Shown: piece after piece, positions 1-9,403 of the stretch
Layout: each line of letters opens with the position of its first letter
Numbering within the stretch: the stretch's first letter is position 1
Source of the DNA: Bin80 sp965116685
Lineage (GTDB): Bacteria; Bacteroidota; Rhodothermia; Rhodothermales; Bin80
Assembly: GCA_965116685.1 (NCBI GenBank)
Contig: OZ220707.1
Coordinates: 2,666,001-2,730,000 of the forward strand
Direction: 5' to 3'
Length of the DNA: 64,000 bases
The notes under the pieces: generated by a model
Seen by the model: only the letters and a program-made list of their open reading frames with translations
Database searches by the model: none
What the model was told of the DNA's origin: nothing
Translations under genes and position numbers: made by a program

Positions 1-1934
1 TTCGCAAAGTCACAACCGGGGAAGTTGTCCGGCAGGTTGATGCCAACATGCTCCTGGATCGGATTGCCGAGGGGACCCATATCTGTGGCGATCCAGGGGT
101 GCAGTATGAGGACATCATCCAGAAATGGCACACTTGTAGCGTAACCGGTCCCATCAACTCAAGCAATCCCTGCTCTGAGTACATGTTTTTGGATAATTCC
201 GCGTGCAACCTGGCCAGCCTGAATCTGTGCAAGTTCCAAGAGGAAGATGGCTCCTTTAATGTTGAACGTTTCAGGGCTGCAGTGCGGATTTATATTACTG
301 CAATGGAGATCATCGTGGATAACGCCGGGTACCCGAGTGAAAGCATCGCCAGAAACAGCCATCTTTTCCGTCCATTGGGACTCGGCTTTGCCAACCTGGG
401 GGCACTCTTGATGGCCATGGGGCTTCCCTATGATAGTGATCAGGGACGTGCAGTTGCTGGTGCGGTTATGGCGATTGAGCATGCGGAGGCGTACGCCCGA
501 AGTGCGGAGATTGCCGCCAACCCCAGGATCGGTCCCTTTGCCGGCTATGAAGAGAATCGTGAAAGTATGCTTGAGGTCATGCGTATGCATCGCGATGCTG
601 TGAATGAGATTGATGAAAGTTGCCCTGAATATCTGCGGAGTGCCGCAGAAGAGTCACTGGATCGAATGGTTGCACTTGGAGAGCGTCATGGTTATCGCAA
701 TTCACAGGTAACCGTGCTTGCTCCGACAGGAACGATTGCCTTCATGATGGACTGTGATACCACCGGGATTGAACCGGATATCGCACTCGTAAAATACAAG
801 TTGTTGGCAGGCAAGGGGGATGGCACGCTCAAAATTGTCAATCGCACAGTGCCGGAAGCGCTTACTCGCCTAGGGTACGATGAAGAGCAGATTGAGAAGA
901 TTCTTGCGTATATCAATGAGCATGATACGATTGAGGGGGCACCAGACCTGAAAGAAGCAGACTTACCGGTCTTCGATTGTGCATTCAAGCCCTTTAACGG
1001 GACCCGTAGCGTGCACTTCATGGGGCATATCCGTATGATGGCAGCCTGCCAGCCGTTTGTATCCGGTGCAATCTCCAAGACGGTGAATATGCCCGAGGAG
1101 GTCACTTCAGAGGAGATCGGGGAGGCCTATATGGAAGGCTGGCACCTGGGCTTGAAAGCATTGGCCATCTACCGCGAAAACTCCAAGCGTAGCCAGCCTC
1201 TGTCCACGTCCGAAGGTGGCAACACGAAAAGCGCTGCCTCGGGAGATGGATTGCCAGCGGAAGCGGAAATTGTCAGTCCCCGTGTCATGTACAAGTCGAC
1301 GCGCAAGCGTCTTCCTGATGAGCGGCCTGCCCTGACACACAAATTCAGTGTTAGCGGTCACGAAGGGTATCTGCATGTAGGGCTCTATCCTGATACAGAA
1401 TTGCCGGGTGAAATCTTCATCAGGATGGCGAAGGAAGGATCAACGATTTCCGGGCTGATGGATGCCTTTGCCACGAGTATCTCCATTGCTTTGCAGTATG
1501 GGGTGCCACTGGAAGATCTATGTGCCAAGTTCAGTTTCATGCGTTTTGAGCCGAGTGGGTACACGAATAACCGGAAGATCCCGATGGCCATGTCCATCAT
1601 GGATTATATCTTCCGATATCTGTCACTCACCTTCCTGGAGAAGCCGGTCATTCCAGAGGTCATCAAAAATGCGGTTCAGGATATTGAGGAAGATGTACAG
1701 GGACAATGGGATGCAGCAGATGTAAAAGAGCTATCGGCGCAACCAGAGACGGCTCCGGTGAGTTCTCCTCAGAAGGCAGAAGCGGTTGGAGCTATGGAAG
1801 CAGTGGATGTTGAGAACGGTACGTATCAGAATCAGGACGATGCGCCGATTTGTTCAACCTGTGGTGCGATTACGGTGCGCAGCGGTGCTTGCTATGTCTG
1901 CTCACAGTGTGGGAGCTCCAGTGGTTGTGGGTGA
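1..1934 (+). CDS. nrdJ: Vitamin B12-dependent ribonucleotide reductase, C-terminal part (5' end outside window)
   Basis: The frame is open from base 3, so this is the last 643 residues of a longer protein whose start lies outside the window. Class II ribonucleotide reductases reduce ribonucleotides to deoxyribonucleotides using adenosylcobalamin. Visible family features are the NPCSEY active-site segment near the left edge, the stretch APTGTIAFMMDCDTTGIEPD, and a C-terminal cysteine-rich tail starting CSTCGAITVRSG and ending GSSSGCG, typical of the long B12-dependent form. The linker between the catalytic part and the tail (residues ~380-600 of the visible part) is acidic and variable. It is followed by about 220 non-coding bases. 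The family call is firm; only the truncation limits it. Confidence 0.95.
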   Translation, partial: RKVTTGEVVRQVDANMLLDRIAEGTHICGDPGVQYEDIIQKWHTCSVTGPINSSNPCSEYMFLDNSACNLASLNLCKFQEEDGSFNVERFRAAVRIYITAMEIIVDNAGYPSESIARNSHLFRPLGLGFANLGALLMAMGLPYDSDQGRAVAGAVMAIEHAEAYARSAEIAANPRIGPFAGYEENRESMLEVMRMHRDAVNEIDESCPEYLRSAAEESLDRMVALGERHGYRNSQVTVLAPTGTIAFMMDCDTTGIEPDIALVKYKLLAGKGDGTLKIVNRTVPEALTRLGYDEEQIEKILAYINEHDTIEGAPDLKEADLPVFDCAFKPFNGTRSVHFMGHIRMMAACQPFVSGAISKTVNMPEEVTSEEIGEAYMEGWHLGLKALAIYRENSKRSQPLSTSEGGNTKSAASGDGLPAEAEIVSPRVMYKSTRKRLPDERPALTHKFSVSGHEGYLHVGLYPDTELPGEIFIRMAKEGSTISGLMDAFATSISIALQYGVPLEDLCAKFSFMRFEPSGYTNNRKIPMAMSIMDYIFRYLSLTFLEKPVIPEVIKNAVQDIEEDVQGQWDAADVKELSAQPETAPVSSPQKAEAVGAMEAVDVENGTYQNQDDAPICSTCGAITVRSGACYVCSQCGSSSGCG

Positions 1935-2154
1935 ATGATGTAGTCCATACGAACGGATTGGAGAGCTTTTTGTCTATTCAAGTGGGCGTACTACGGCAGC
2001 ATGTACCACCGCTTGGGCGGGGAGCACCTTGGTGCTGTGTATACCAATTTCCAGACAAGCACGACATCCGTGAAATGGACACGCTGGAGCAAATATAGCA
2101 CATAGTGGCGGGCATGGTAGCCAAACGGCTAATGTACAAGAAGCTGGTGGCATA

Positions 2155-2976
2155 ATGCATCAACTCAAACGTCTCACTCCTACAACAAATGGCGAAGCAC
2201 TGGACCAGTACTTCACCAAGCCCGAAGTCGTGCAACGCTGCCTTGACGAATTGGGCGACTTGTCCAGCTACGATCTTGTTATAGAACCGTCTGCAGGGAG
2301 CGGTTCATTTCTGAATGCAGTCAAGCACAAAAACAAGATTGGCCTCGATATAGATCCGCAGCACAAAGCCGTTGTGCTGGCCGATTGGTTCGGATATGAC
2401 GTCTCAGACAAGTATGATCGCGTACTGGTTGTGGGCAATCCGCCATATGGCCGGTATCATATGTTATCGTCTGCTTTCATTCGGCGGGCAATCTCATTTG
2501 AGAATGTTCAAACGATTGGCTTCATACTCCCGAATGTATACCGGAAGCATACGCGGCAGTGCATAATCCCGCAGCATTGGCGTATTGTGTCAATCACGGA
2601 CCTTGGCCGAGATTGCTTCACACTGGATGGCAAAGACCACCATGTACCTACCAGCTTCTTTGTACTGGATCGGTCGGAGGGGCCGGATTTACGAGTGCAA
2701 CACCCGCTGAAAGTCACAGGCACAAAGGATTTTGATTTTGCGACACCAAGGGATTTTGACGTATTTGTGTTTGGTGCTTCACCGAAACGAGTAATCACAA
2801 ACCCGGCACCGAACAACAGAGGGCACTATCTGAAAGCCAGAGTGCCCGTTTCAACGTTGATAGAACGAATCAAGGATGTAGATTGGCAGGGTAATTCCTG
2901 CGCTAATGGAGGTGTATATTGGCTGACCAAGTACGAATTTGTAGAGCAATATGACAAGCAATATGCGTCACGCTGA
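2155..2976 (+). CDS. Orphan N6-adenine DNA methyltransferase
   Basis: A 273-residue SAM-dependent DNA methyltransferase. Motif I (EPSAGSGSF, residues ~44-52) binds AdoMet and the catalytic motif IV is NPPYGR (~98-103), the order of gamma-class adenine methylases. It expects a Q-Y-F-T-K-P segment (residues ~20-25) typical of N-6 methylases just before motif I. The C-terminal ~90 residues have no recognisable target-recognition domain, so specificity cannot be guessed. No restriction endonuclease is paired with it on this strand; the next gene is convergent and encodes its own methylase. It sits at the left edge of the accessory island, directly after nrdJ. It could be a phage-type or solitary epigenetic methylase. 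Confidence 0.85.
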   Translation: MHQLKRLTPTTNGEALDQYFTKPEVVQRCLDELGDLSSYDLVIEPSAGSGSFLNAVKHKNKIGLDIDPQHKAVVLADWFGYDVSDKYDRVLVVGNPPYGRYHMLSSAFIRRAISFENVQTIGFILPNVYRKHTRQCIIPQHWRIVSITDLGRDCFTLDGKDHHVPTSFFVLDRSEGPDLRVQHPLKVTGTKDFDFATPRDFDVFVFGASPKRVITNPAPNNRGHYLKARVPVSTLIERIKDVDWQGNSCANGGVYWLTKYEFVEQYDKQYASR

Positions 2977-3227
2977 ATTGGATAAATCCATACGAATCGC
3001 GGTAGAACCTACCATGATATGGGCTTTGAATCTGAACCAAAATCGCATGTCATGTCATGAGGTCGGATATATTTTCTATCCATCATGACGGACACCAGTG
3101 CGGTCGAACTGATGATGGACTATGCGACCCGGATTCATCCACACTCACGTAATCCCCAATATATGATCTCATGCCGAGTATTGTTGACAGCGCCAATTCC
3201 CGCCGGGCTGCTTGTTTTCTTTGACCG

Positions 3228-3479
3228 TCAAGGGATATTCGTTTGTAGTTCAGTGGCTGTCAGGCGAATGGCTACGAGTTGTATCAGGCTCTCGTACACG
3301 CGCTCTCTGGAGACAGGAAGCTGGAACACTTCAATAACAGTATCATCGAAGTGCTGTCTATCTTTCAGTTCAAACTCATCTACAGCTCGTAAGACCTCTC
3401 TTGTTAAAAGGGGCTTGAACGCTGATTTAATAGAAAGGACTTGGCCTCTGTCAAGACGTTGTGGATCTAGGATATGCAT
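3228..3479 (-). pseudogene. Displaced C-terminal segment of the type IIG-like enzyme (frameshift)
   Basis: An 83-codon reading frame beginning MHILDPQR overlaps the stop of the large methylase gene by 13 bases. Its sequence resembles the expected C-terminus of a type IIG/N-6 methylase: an AFKPLL segment, then a helical tail with DRQHFDDTVIEVFQL and a final Arg-Leu-rich helix, as families of this type show after the last target-recognition strand. It is in a different frame from the upstream gene, so it is read as the end of that gene cut off by an indel near 3475-3485, not as an independent small protein. A genuine overlapping gene is less likely. Confidence 0.75.
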
Positions 3480-5986
3480 GCTCTCTTGATTCGTGTTGCA
3501 CTTAGATCCAGTGCTCCTTCTCCCCTCCCAAATCCCAAACCCTCAATGTAGAACAGACTGATGGCACAATTGAGCAATGCAACCAGTAGATCAACGTCTA
3601 CGCCCGGCAAACCGTTCAGCCGGGTGAACCGCTGGTTCACAAACGCCGGAGGATCCAAGTGTGCCACGAACAATCTTTCACCAAAATTGATCGGCATTAC
3701 CAATTCTGCCATGGAATGGGTCTGCATTTCGTACCAGAACATTCCCCGTCTTGCTAAAACTTCAGGCAGGGGGCGGTTCTGTGTGTTTGTTTCTGCCTCA
3801 AATCGTCGGATCCATTGAAGTGCCCCAACGTTCTGCATTTCTTCTAGTTCTTCAATTGAGGTGGAACAGCAGAATGCCTCTTTGCCAGCAGTTGCCATGA
3901 TCCTTGATATCTCGGTAGGCGACTTCAAGACAGGCTGAATATATTCTTTTTCAATGCCGTGGTCGCCAACAGGGTAAAACATCTCGTCCCATCCCCTTCT
4001 TTCTCCACGTTGGATCGTGCATAAATTGCGCAGTGCCGTTAAGGGCAACTCTCGTGTCCAATCACAATCAATAAAATGCGCATTATGCCCCAGCCCCCTT
4101 TTTCTCAAAACATCCAGTTCACTTCTTTGGACAGATCGAAGACTCATATTCTCATCCTTCGCCTGTCCTAGTTCAATCTGTGCAGAAGTAACAGAAATTA
4201 TTTCATGCGAATCGGTGATCTCCTGCAGGGGCCGTTTCAGAACAACGAAATCAATTGATTCATCCGATTTCTCTCCATCGTCCCTTCTTTCCATTACGAC
4301 TAAGTTGACAACCACTTTACTGTTTTGAAACCATCGTCCTGCCCCAGATGTGATAATAGATTTAATCGTATAGTATCGAAGAATAAGTTCGTAGAACGCC
4401 TCTCCCCACTCTGTAGAAAGCCATGCATTTGAAACGATGATAACCAAGCGCCCCTGTTTAGACAGAAGAGAATGCAATACAAAAGGAAAATAGGCTGCAA
4501 TATCCGCTCTGCGCGGAAGCTGAATTGGTTGTTCACGCAACAATTCGGTTACTTGGTTTATGCCAAGGTCATAGTGACCCCGACCATCTTGTGATACGAA
4601 TGGTAGGTTGCTTGCTATGGCATTGAAACTACCAAGCGATTCCTCGAAGCTACTACCATCACTTGGATTCTGGAATTCAATCCCTAACTTGGGATCAAGA
4701 AGGAAAGCGTCCTTGCAGAAAATCCGTAGCGGAATGTCCATCAACGACGGTTTGACCATCGCTAAAGCTGCAATTTGGGTCGCTTGAGGATCCAAATCTC
4801 CTGCAAGTACAGTCGCAGCCGCCTCCATTGGCGGTATGTTTGCTTCTAACTTAGATTCAAGTGCAGCACGGGCAATTGTTCCACTACCACAGCATGGATC
4901 CAATATTCTGTCATTAATAATGTCACGGAGGGCCAGTGCTACCATTATTTTTGCAAGGGCCGGTGGAGTAGCATATTGGCCTCGTACTTTTCTAATAGCC
5001 GTCTCAACAGCTATCTCAAGGACAACGGAGAGCTGCGTTTGATCAATGGAACCGATACGTAAATCTCTCAATAGCCTGTTGAACTGCGTTAGCTGATACC
5101 ATGGTCTTTGAGAAACGATGGACAAGCCAACGCTGTCAGAGAACACCGTCCAGAAGTTACAGCCACGGGATAGATCCCGAAACATTTCAAGAGCATCGGA
5201 TGGCGAGATATCTTCTGTTATTTGAGTTACGATACTCGCCCTCATGTCTCGACTCTGAAGAACATGCGCAAAGAGAAATTTCCCAATCCAGTTATAAAGG
5301 TTGGCTTGAGCAAGAACCTGGTACTTGCTTTTATGCCAGTACTTGTATTCTTGTCTGTATTTTTGCCACCACATGGTTATTTCTGCCCTCAACGTAGAGT
5401 TACAAAGCGCATTCTGTTCCAGGGCTTTCGCAACCTCCGTCGTGTTAGCCAGGATAAGGTCCTGAATACCGCCGGTCCTATAGGTGTCGACGAATGGCCT
5501 GCCCTCTAAGGATCCATTCTCAAACAGAGCATTCAGGTCGGAGATGATTTTATCAGCAAGTTGCTCCCAGTCACCGCGGTTTCTAAGAACACTTTCTCGG
5601 TCTAAAATATGATCCAAGGTAGGCCATTGTTTCAGGAGCAAATACTGATTTGCTCCAGCTCTGCATGCATAGAGGCGAGCGCACGAAACATTCCATAACA
5701 CAAAGCTGTTAAGACCTAGGGCCTTTGCTTTTTTTACAGCATTTTGATAAAAGTCATTGTCGTTAATGCTCGTATCAGGAAGCTTAAGCTCCCAGCCCTG
5801 AAGGATAATAGCCGTTGACTGATCACCAAATAACAGTACATCGGGGAACAGACTTCCACCTTCGGATCGGATCGTCTGCTCACCCCCTGCATCTCTGATC
5901 GCCCGATTTTCTGCACGAACTCGGCCCTTGATATGGGCAATCAGATCAATTGCCCATGATCTTTCGTTGTAAGATACGCTGGGCAT
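3467..5986 (-). CDS. Type IIG-like restriction-methylation enzyme, C-terminus lost to a frameshift
   Basis: An 839-residue protein combining a putative nuclease and an adenine methylase. The N-terminus (residues ~45-70) carries a PD-(D/E)XK-like pattern: PDVLLFGD with D49, then WELKL with E66 and K68. A helical linker follows, then the methylase core with motif I ILDPCCGSGTI (~360) and a motif IV reading NLPF rather than the usual NPPF/Y. The last ~250 residues look like a target-recognition domain. The frame ends at RIKRACIS, while the expected continuation lies in the overlapping frame at 3228-3479. The start at 5986 is 22 bases after the stop of the original upstream methylase gene (6008), so both were once one operon. 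Activity without the C-terminal ~80 residues is doubtful. Confidence 0.8.
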   Translation of the reverse strand: MPSVSYNERSWAIDLIAHIKGRVRAENRAIRDAGGEQTIRSEGGSLFPDVLLFGDQSTAIILQGWELKLPDTSINDNDFYQNAVKKAKALGLNSFVLWNVSCARLYACRAGANQYLLLKQWPTLDHILDRESVLRNRGDWEQLADKIISDLNALFENGSLEGRPFVDTYRTGGIQDLILANTTEVAKALEQNALCNSTLRAEITMWWQKYRQEYKYWHKSKYQVLAQANLYNWIGKFLFAHVLQSRDMRASIVTQITEDISPSDALEMFRDLSRGCNFWTVFSDSVGLSIVSQRPWYQLTQFNRLLRDLRIGSIDQTQLSVVLEIAVETAIRKVRGQYATPPALAKIMVALALRDIINDRILDPCCGSGTIARAALESKLEANIPPMEAAATVLAGDLDPQATQIAALAMVKPSLMDIPLRIFCKDAFLLDPKLGIEFQNPSDGSSFEESLGSFNAIASNLPFVSQDGRGHYDLGINQVTELLREQPIQLPRRADIAAYFPFVLHSLLSKQGRLVIIVSNAWLSTEWGEAFYELILRYYTIKSIITSGAGRWFQNSKVVVNLVVMERRDDGEKSDESIDFVVLKRPLQEITDSHEIISVTSAQIELGQAKDENMSLRSVQRSELDVLRKRGLGHNAHFIDCDWTRELPLTALRNLCTIQRGERRGWDEMFYPVGDHGIEKEYIQPVLKSPTEISRIMATAGKEAFCCSTSIEELEEMQNVGALQWIRRFEAETNTQNRPLPEVLARRGMFWYEMQTHSMAELVMPINFGERLFVAHLDPPAFVNQRFTRLNGLPGVDVDLLVALLNCAISLFYIEGLGFGRGEGALDLSATRIKRACIS

Positions 5987-6007
5987 TACCAGGCGGTTTG
6001 CTCGCTA

Positions 6008-6220
6008 TCAATTCAATCCGTTGCCCACATCAATCATGCAAGAATCATCAACTTGGCCCATTCTAGCGCTGGGTTGTATCGTTGACAAAAGAGGGGGAGG
6101 AGATTCTTTTTGTGCAATCATACTTGCAACTTGAGAGAGTCTGTCACTGGCCACTTTCAGATAATCAATTTGTTCATTTTTGAAAAGATGAACTTCTTCG
6201 TTTTTCTCAATGCCGATATA
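6008..6220 (-). pseudogene. Stranded 3' end of the IS-split adenine methyltransferase
   Basis: This stretch has no start codon of its own. Read on the minus strand from 6220 it encodes YIGIEKNEEVHLFKNEQIDY and continues for 70 residues to a TGA at 6008-6010. It is the exact in-frame continuation of the truncated methyltransferase at 8193-8981: that fragment ends ...MEDCR, and the two join as MEDCR-YIGIE, the standard end of the beta-class methylase core (FGSGS...G(R)-(F/Y)IGIE). The join requires removing the insertion sequence and one copy of the 6-bp duplication TACCTA. The restored protein would have 332 residues. Confidence 0.9.
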
Positions 6221-6224
6221 CCTA
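6219..6224. repeat. Target-site duplication, left copy (TACCTA)
   Basis: The 6-bp direct repeat TACCTA lies immediately outside the left terminal inverted repeat of the ISNCY-like element. The same hexamer occurs at 8194-8199 immediately outside the right one. Collapsing the two copies restores the interrupted methyltransferase reading frame, which supports this as the true duplication. Confidence 0.9.
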
Positions 6225-8193
6225 GTGCTTGGCAGAAAATAGCTGTTTTTTGAATTTCGACTCAGTAGAAATTGGGAGGTTTCCTCAATTTTCCCCTCGA
6301 CATGACGAACTTTGGAGGCCCCGTGTCCATTCGGTCCCTTTCGCGTCCGTTTTTGGCTTTGTTCTTGTCGTGTTGCAATGCTATATCCGTAGATTTCGTG
6401 CAGTCTGAACGTACCTCTGCCATCCGCGTCGAACGCGCGGTCATATCTTGACTCGACTTCAGAGATCTCCTACGCTGCACGCCGTCGGCGTTTGGCACGT
6501 TTCAGTTCTTGGCTGAGAACCAGACGTCCCAACCGGTGGAGATTGGCCGCCAGGACGGCGGTAGCTACAACCCGCTCAAAGCTCTCTGGGCTCACTTCAC
6601 GTACCACATCCCATCCTCGTTGGCCTAAATTATTCAGTGCAGATTCCACTGCCGAATGTCCTTTGCGTCCTTGTTTGAACGAGTCCGTTGCCTGACGTTC
6701 CTGCTCCTCTTTCGTACAGCGCCCCTTCTTCAGCGTTGCGTTGACCTCTAACAACTGATCCAATTCGTCAAACGTTTCTGGACTGTAAAACCCCCGATCC
6801 AACGAACAACTCCGAGCGTCTGGGTAGATCGCCTGCGTCGATTTAATCAAGGATACGGCCACATCCTTGTCCGTCCCGGTCCATATAATTTCGTATCCCA
6901 AGACAAATTGATGCTCATCCTCAATCATCGCAACCGGAACCCCTAACTCGCATACGACGCCGACTTTGCCTTTCTTGATCCAACACGTATGCGGTTTGAA
7001 AATAGACATCACCTTCTCCTCGGAAGGAATCGTTTCTCCCCGCAGAATGCGACGATCAATTTGGTCTGCAAATTTCGCCGCATAGGCGACCAATTCCACG
7101 ATCCGAACCTTTGCACTCTGCAGCTGAGCCAGCTGTTTTGCATCCAAGCCAGAAGGTTGACCCACATGGTTCTGATCCATGGGCGACGTAAGAAATGCAT
7201 CCAAATCGCGAAGCAGTTGTTCCGCTTTCTCCCGAATCTTGCAACAGTACGCCAGGTATGCTTCTACCCCCTCGTGGTTGGATTTGTACTGCCGAGCCGT
7301 GCGGATGGATTGAAATAATTTGTACGTCTCTCGCTGAAGATAGGCATGTTGCCGCCAGCCCCTAAGCCCCGACTGCTTCGATACCCGTACACACTTGCGG
7401 ATCATACACCGAATCGTATCCCACATCAGACGCACATCCGTGGGAAACTCAACATTCGTCTTGACGACTTTGGAGTCTCCTCGTGTTTTCAACAGTTCTC
7501 CCTCGGTGTGCCCTACGGCTTGGTGCCCCTGTTTCACCACCAGAGCATTTATCTGCCCAAGAAGCTCCGGAGACAGGCCCGACACATTATCCTGGATGGT
7601 CTGACGGTTGTACTGCGTGTCGTCAGCATCGCTGTGTCCCATCATCTGGCGAAGGGACTTTAACCCATTGGCCAATACCGCCAGACGATCATAGTCACAG
7701 TGGATCGCTTGACGCAAGCCCGCCAATACCACGATCCTCCACAGGTCCATCCCCGGACGTCCACGATCCTTGCGGACCCCAGGATTATAGCCGGAGTCCA
7801 TCAGATCAAAAAGCTGTTTACGGGTCCGAGGATTCTTGAAGATCTGTTGGACCCCATACAGATAGGCAATCACATCGTCCCGACTCTTGAGATCCAGCTC
7901 AATCTCCTCAATGGGAACGGTGCCAATCGTCATTTGAGCTTGAAAAACCTTACGCATGTGAAAAAGAGAAATGGTTGAAGATTCAACGCCCAAGTCCAAA
8001 CAGGGTTAACCTTTTGCCCCCTAAAAGATGCGAAGAATTCTGCCTTAGGGGACCAGATCCCCTGTAATCTCCCCAAATCCCCCCAGAAATTACCTGAATC
8101 CTAAAAATTCGCAACCAAAACGATTCTCGAAAACTACTCCATAGACCTTGAATCAAAGATTATTGGCCATTTTTGGTATTTTCTGCCCAGCAC
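6225..8193 (-). mobile_element. ISNCY-like insertion sequence, 1969 bp
   Basis: A complete element inserted in a DNA methyltransferase gene. The ends form imperfect terminal inverted repeats: GTGCTTGGCAGAAAATAGC at 6225-6243 and, read on the minus strand from 8193, GTGCTGGGCAGAAAATACC, with 17 of 19 matching. It is bounded by a 6-bp target duplication, TACCTA. One long transposase gene occupies 6470-7999 on the minus strand. About 245 bases of non-coding sequence lie between the transposase stop and the left end, and about 190 between its start and the right end. The single ORF and intact ends suggest that the insertion is recent or still mobile. Confidence 0.92.
6470..7999 (-). CDS. Transposase of the ISNCY-like element
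   Basis: A 509-residue transposase as drawn. The more likely start is the internal Met at 7957 (MRKVFQAQMTIGT), giving 495 residues, because the first 14 residues look unrelated to the family. Features supporting a DDE-type ISNCY-like transposase are an N-terminal helical DNA-binding region, the phrase LLKTRGDSKVVKTNVEFPTD (residues ~170-190) containing the first catalytic Asp, a mid-protein region with SLDRGFYSPE (second Asp), and an ARG/LYS-rich tail ending KRAKRRRRAA. No frameshift or stop interrupts it. Family assignment is by recall of the GDS-VV-TNV-FPTD pattern. IS1182 or IS5 relatives share related phrases, so the family name is less certain than the transposase call. Confidence 0.88.
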   Translation of the reverse strand: MDLGVESSTISLFHMRKVFQAQMTIGTVPIEEIELDLKSRDDVIAYLYGVQQIFKNPRTRKQLFDLMDSGYNPGVRKDRGRPGMDLWRIVVLAGLRQAIHCDYDRLAVLANGLKSLRQMMGHSDADDTQYNRQTIQDNVSGLSPELLGQINALVVKQGHQAVGHTEGELLKTRGDSKVVKTNVEFPTDVRLMWDTIRCMIRKCVRVSKQSGLRGWRQHAYLQRETYKLFQSIRTARQYKSNHEGVEAYLAYCCKIREKAEQLLRDLDAFLTSPMDQNHVGQPSGLDAKQLAQLQSAKVRIVELVAYAAKFADQIDRRILRGETIPSEEKVMSIFKPHTCWIKKGKVGVVCELGVPVAMIEDEHQFVLGYEIIWTGTDKDVAVSLIKSTQAIYPDARSCSLDRGFYSPETFDELDQLLEVNATLKKGRCTKEEQERQATDSFKQGRKGHSAVESALNNLGQRGWDVVREVSPESFERVVATAVLAANLHRLGRLVLSQELKRAKRRRRAA

Positions 8194-8981
8194 TACCTAC
8201 AGTCTTCCATGGCGGCGGCCACTAGAAAGCTACCGCTCCCAAACGCGTTATCAAGAACGAGACCACCCTTTGGAGTAAATAGTCGAATCAGATATCGACC
8301 CAAAGCGACGGGTTTTTGGGTGGGATGCCATACCCGCCCTCCAGTTTCACTTTCAGCAGTCTTGCAGTATAATGCGTCCGTTGGAAAACGCTCACCAGAA
8401 CTCTTTACCTGCACAGGTTTGAAATCGCCATAGCTGCCTGTATATTGATCCTTACGTGTACCTTTATCATACGGGTCTCCCAGCCACATAACGGGGCGAT
8501 ACTGTGGCTGTTTAGCATAGAATATGCAGATATCCTCGTGCTGCCTAAGGGGTTGTCGTCGAGCATTCAAGAAATTTGTAGGCTTGCTTTTTACCCAAAC
8601 GAATTTATAGCGGAACCATTTCTCATTGCTGAGGATGAGTTTAGCAGTAAATACTCCTTGGGAAGTTAAGGCAATTACACCTCTAGGTTTAATGATTCTG
8701 CGATAGGCTGCCCACAATTGATCAAGAGGAATCTGGCTGTCCCATTTATTCTGAGTGGTACCATAAGGCAGGTCACATAGGATCATATCAACGGACTGAT
8801 CTTCTATGCCTTCCATTAATTCAATGCAATCTCCCTGGTGCAGGCCATTCATCGAAAGGTCAGTCCCTCCATGCTCCCCTGGTGCTCCAGCCTGGAGAGA
8901 TGGGTTTTTATCTAACTGAGCGCCATTATGCTTATCAAGTTGATCTTGATTTTGTTCTGAATACTCGGCGGATCGTCGCAT
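8193..8981 (-). pseudogene. Beta-class adenine DNA methyltransferase, truncated by IS insertion
   Basis: Encodes the first 262 residues of a DNA methyltransferase. Catalytic motif IV is DLPYGTTQNKWD (residues 70-81), followed by the SQGVFTAKL region, the HPTQKPVAL motif and the AdoMet-binding DNAFGSGSF near the end. That order (IV before I) marks the beta class (COG0863-like). The reading frame stops at a TAG formed by the target duplication plus the first base of the element. The missing 70 residues are intact at 6008-6220. The first ~43 residues are polar and poorly conserved; translation might start at the internal Met of MNGLHQGDCIELM. The lost tail includes the strand IGIE, so the truncated protein is probably inactive. 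Originally it was followed 22 bp later by the type IIG-like gene. Confidence 0.88.
8194..8199. repeat. Target-site duplication, right copy (TACCTA)
   Basis: Right-hand partner of the duplication at 6219-6224, lying directly outside the right terminal inverted repeat of the element. Confidence 0.9.
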
Positions 8982-9403
8982 ATGTCCACTTAAGTGTTTA
9001 CTTCGTAATTCGAATACTTATTTCGGCTATCTAAATTCTAGTGATTCCAATACGATTGTGACAAACCACGCCATGGTTTGACCATCGTTTGTACTTCAAT
9101 GAACGTACCGCCGGGACCACCGAGCCTCTCTTCATGCCTACTATTTCTCAATAACCCGACATACTGTCACTTTCCGACACAATGCAATGGACAGCCTCTG
9201 CATTGAATATAGTGAAGAGCCAACAATAAATACCCACAATCCGGCTTAATAACCACCTTGAATTCATCAATGAAAACCTAGGTAAATTCCACTGATCCTC
9301 TTAGTACATGGATTGAGTGAGACACGTTGCGACCGGAGTTGGTGAAATGACGTAATCTACATCGGCCACGTTCGAGATATCCGAGGTGCCCCTAATCTGC
9401 TTG
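8982..9403. other. Intergenic region upstream of the split methyltransferase
   Basis: There are 422 bases without a credible gene between the methyltransferase start (8981) and the 3' end of the kinase-like gene (9404). It should hold the promoter for the original methyltransferase/IIG operon. A short perfect inverted repeat (CAAACCA-5 nt-TGGTTTG, 9062-9080) is present; it has no T-run and could be a small operator, but chance is possible. No other structure was seen. Confidence 0.4.

Noticed and set aside
6262..6498. A 78-codon open frame overlapping the transposase 3' end
   Set aside because: It lies in the IS non-coding tail, is Arg/Lys-rich without family features, and is best explained as a chance frame.
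9062..9080. Inverted repeat CAAACCA...TGGTTTG as a terminator or operator
   Set aside because: The stem is only 7 bp and no T-run follows; it is kept only as a note in the intergenic entry.
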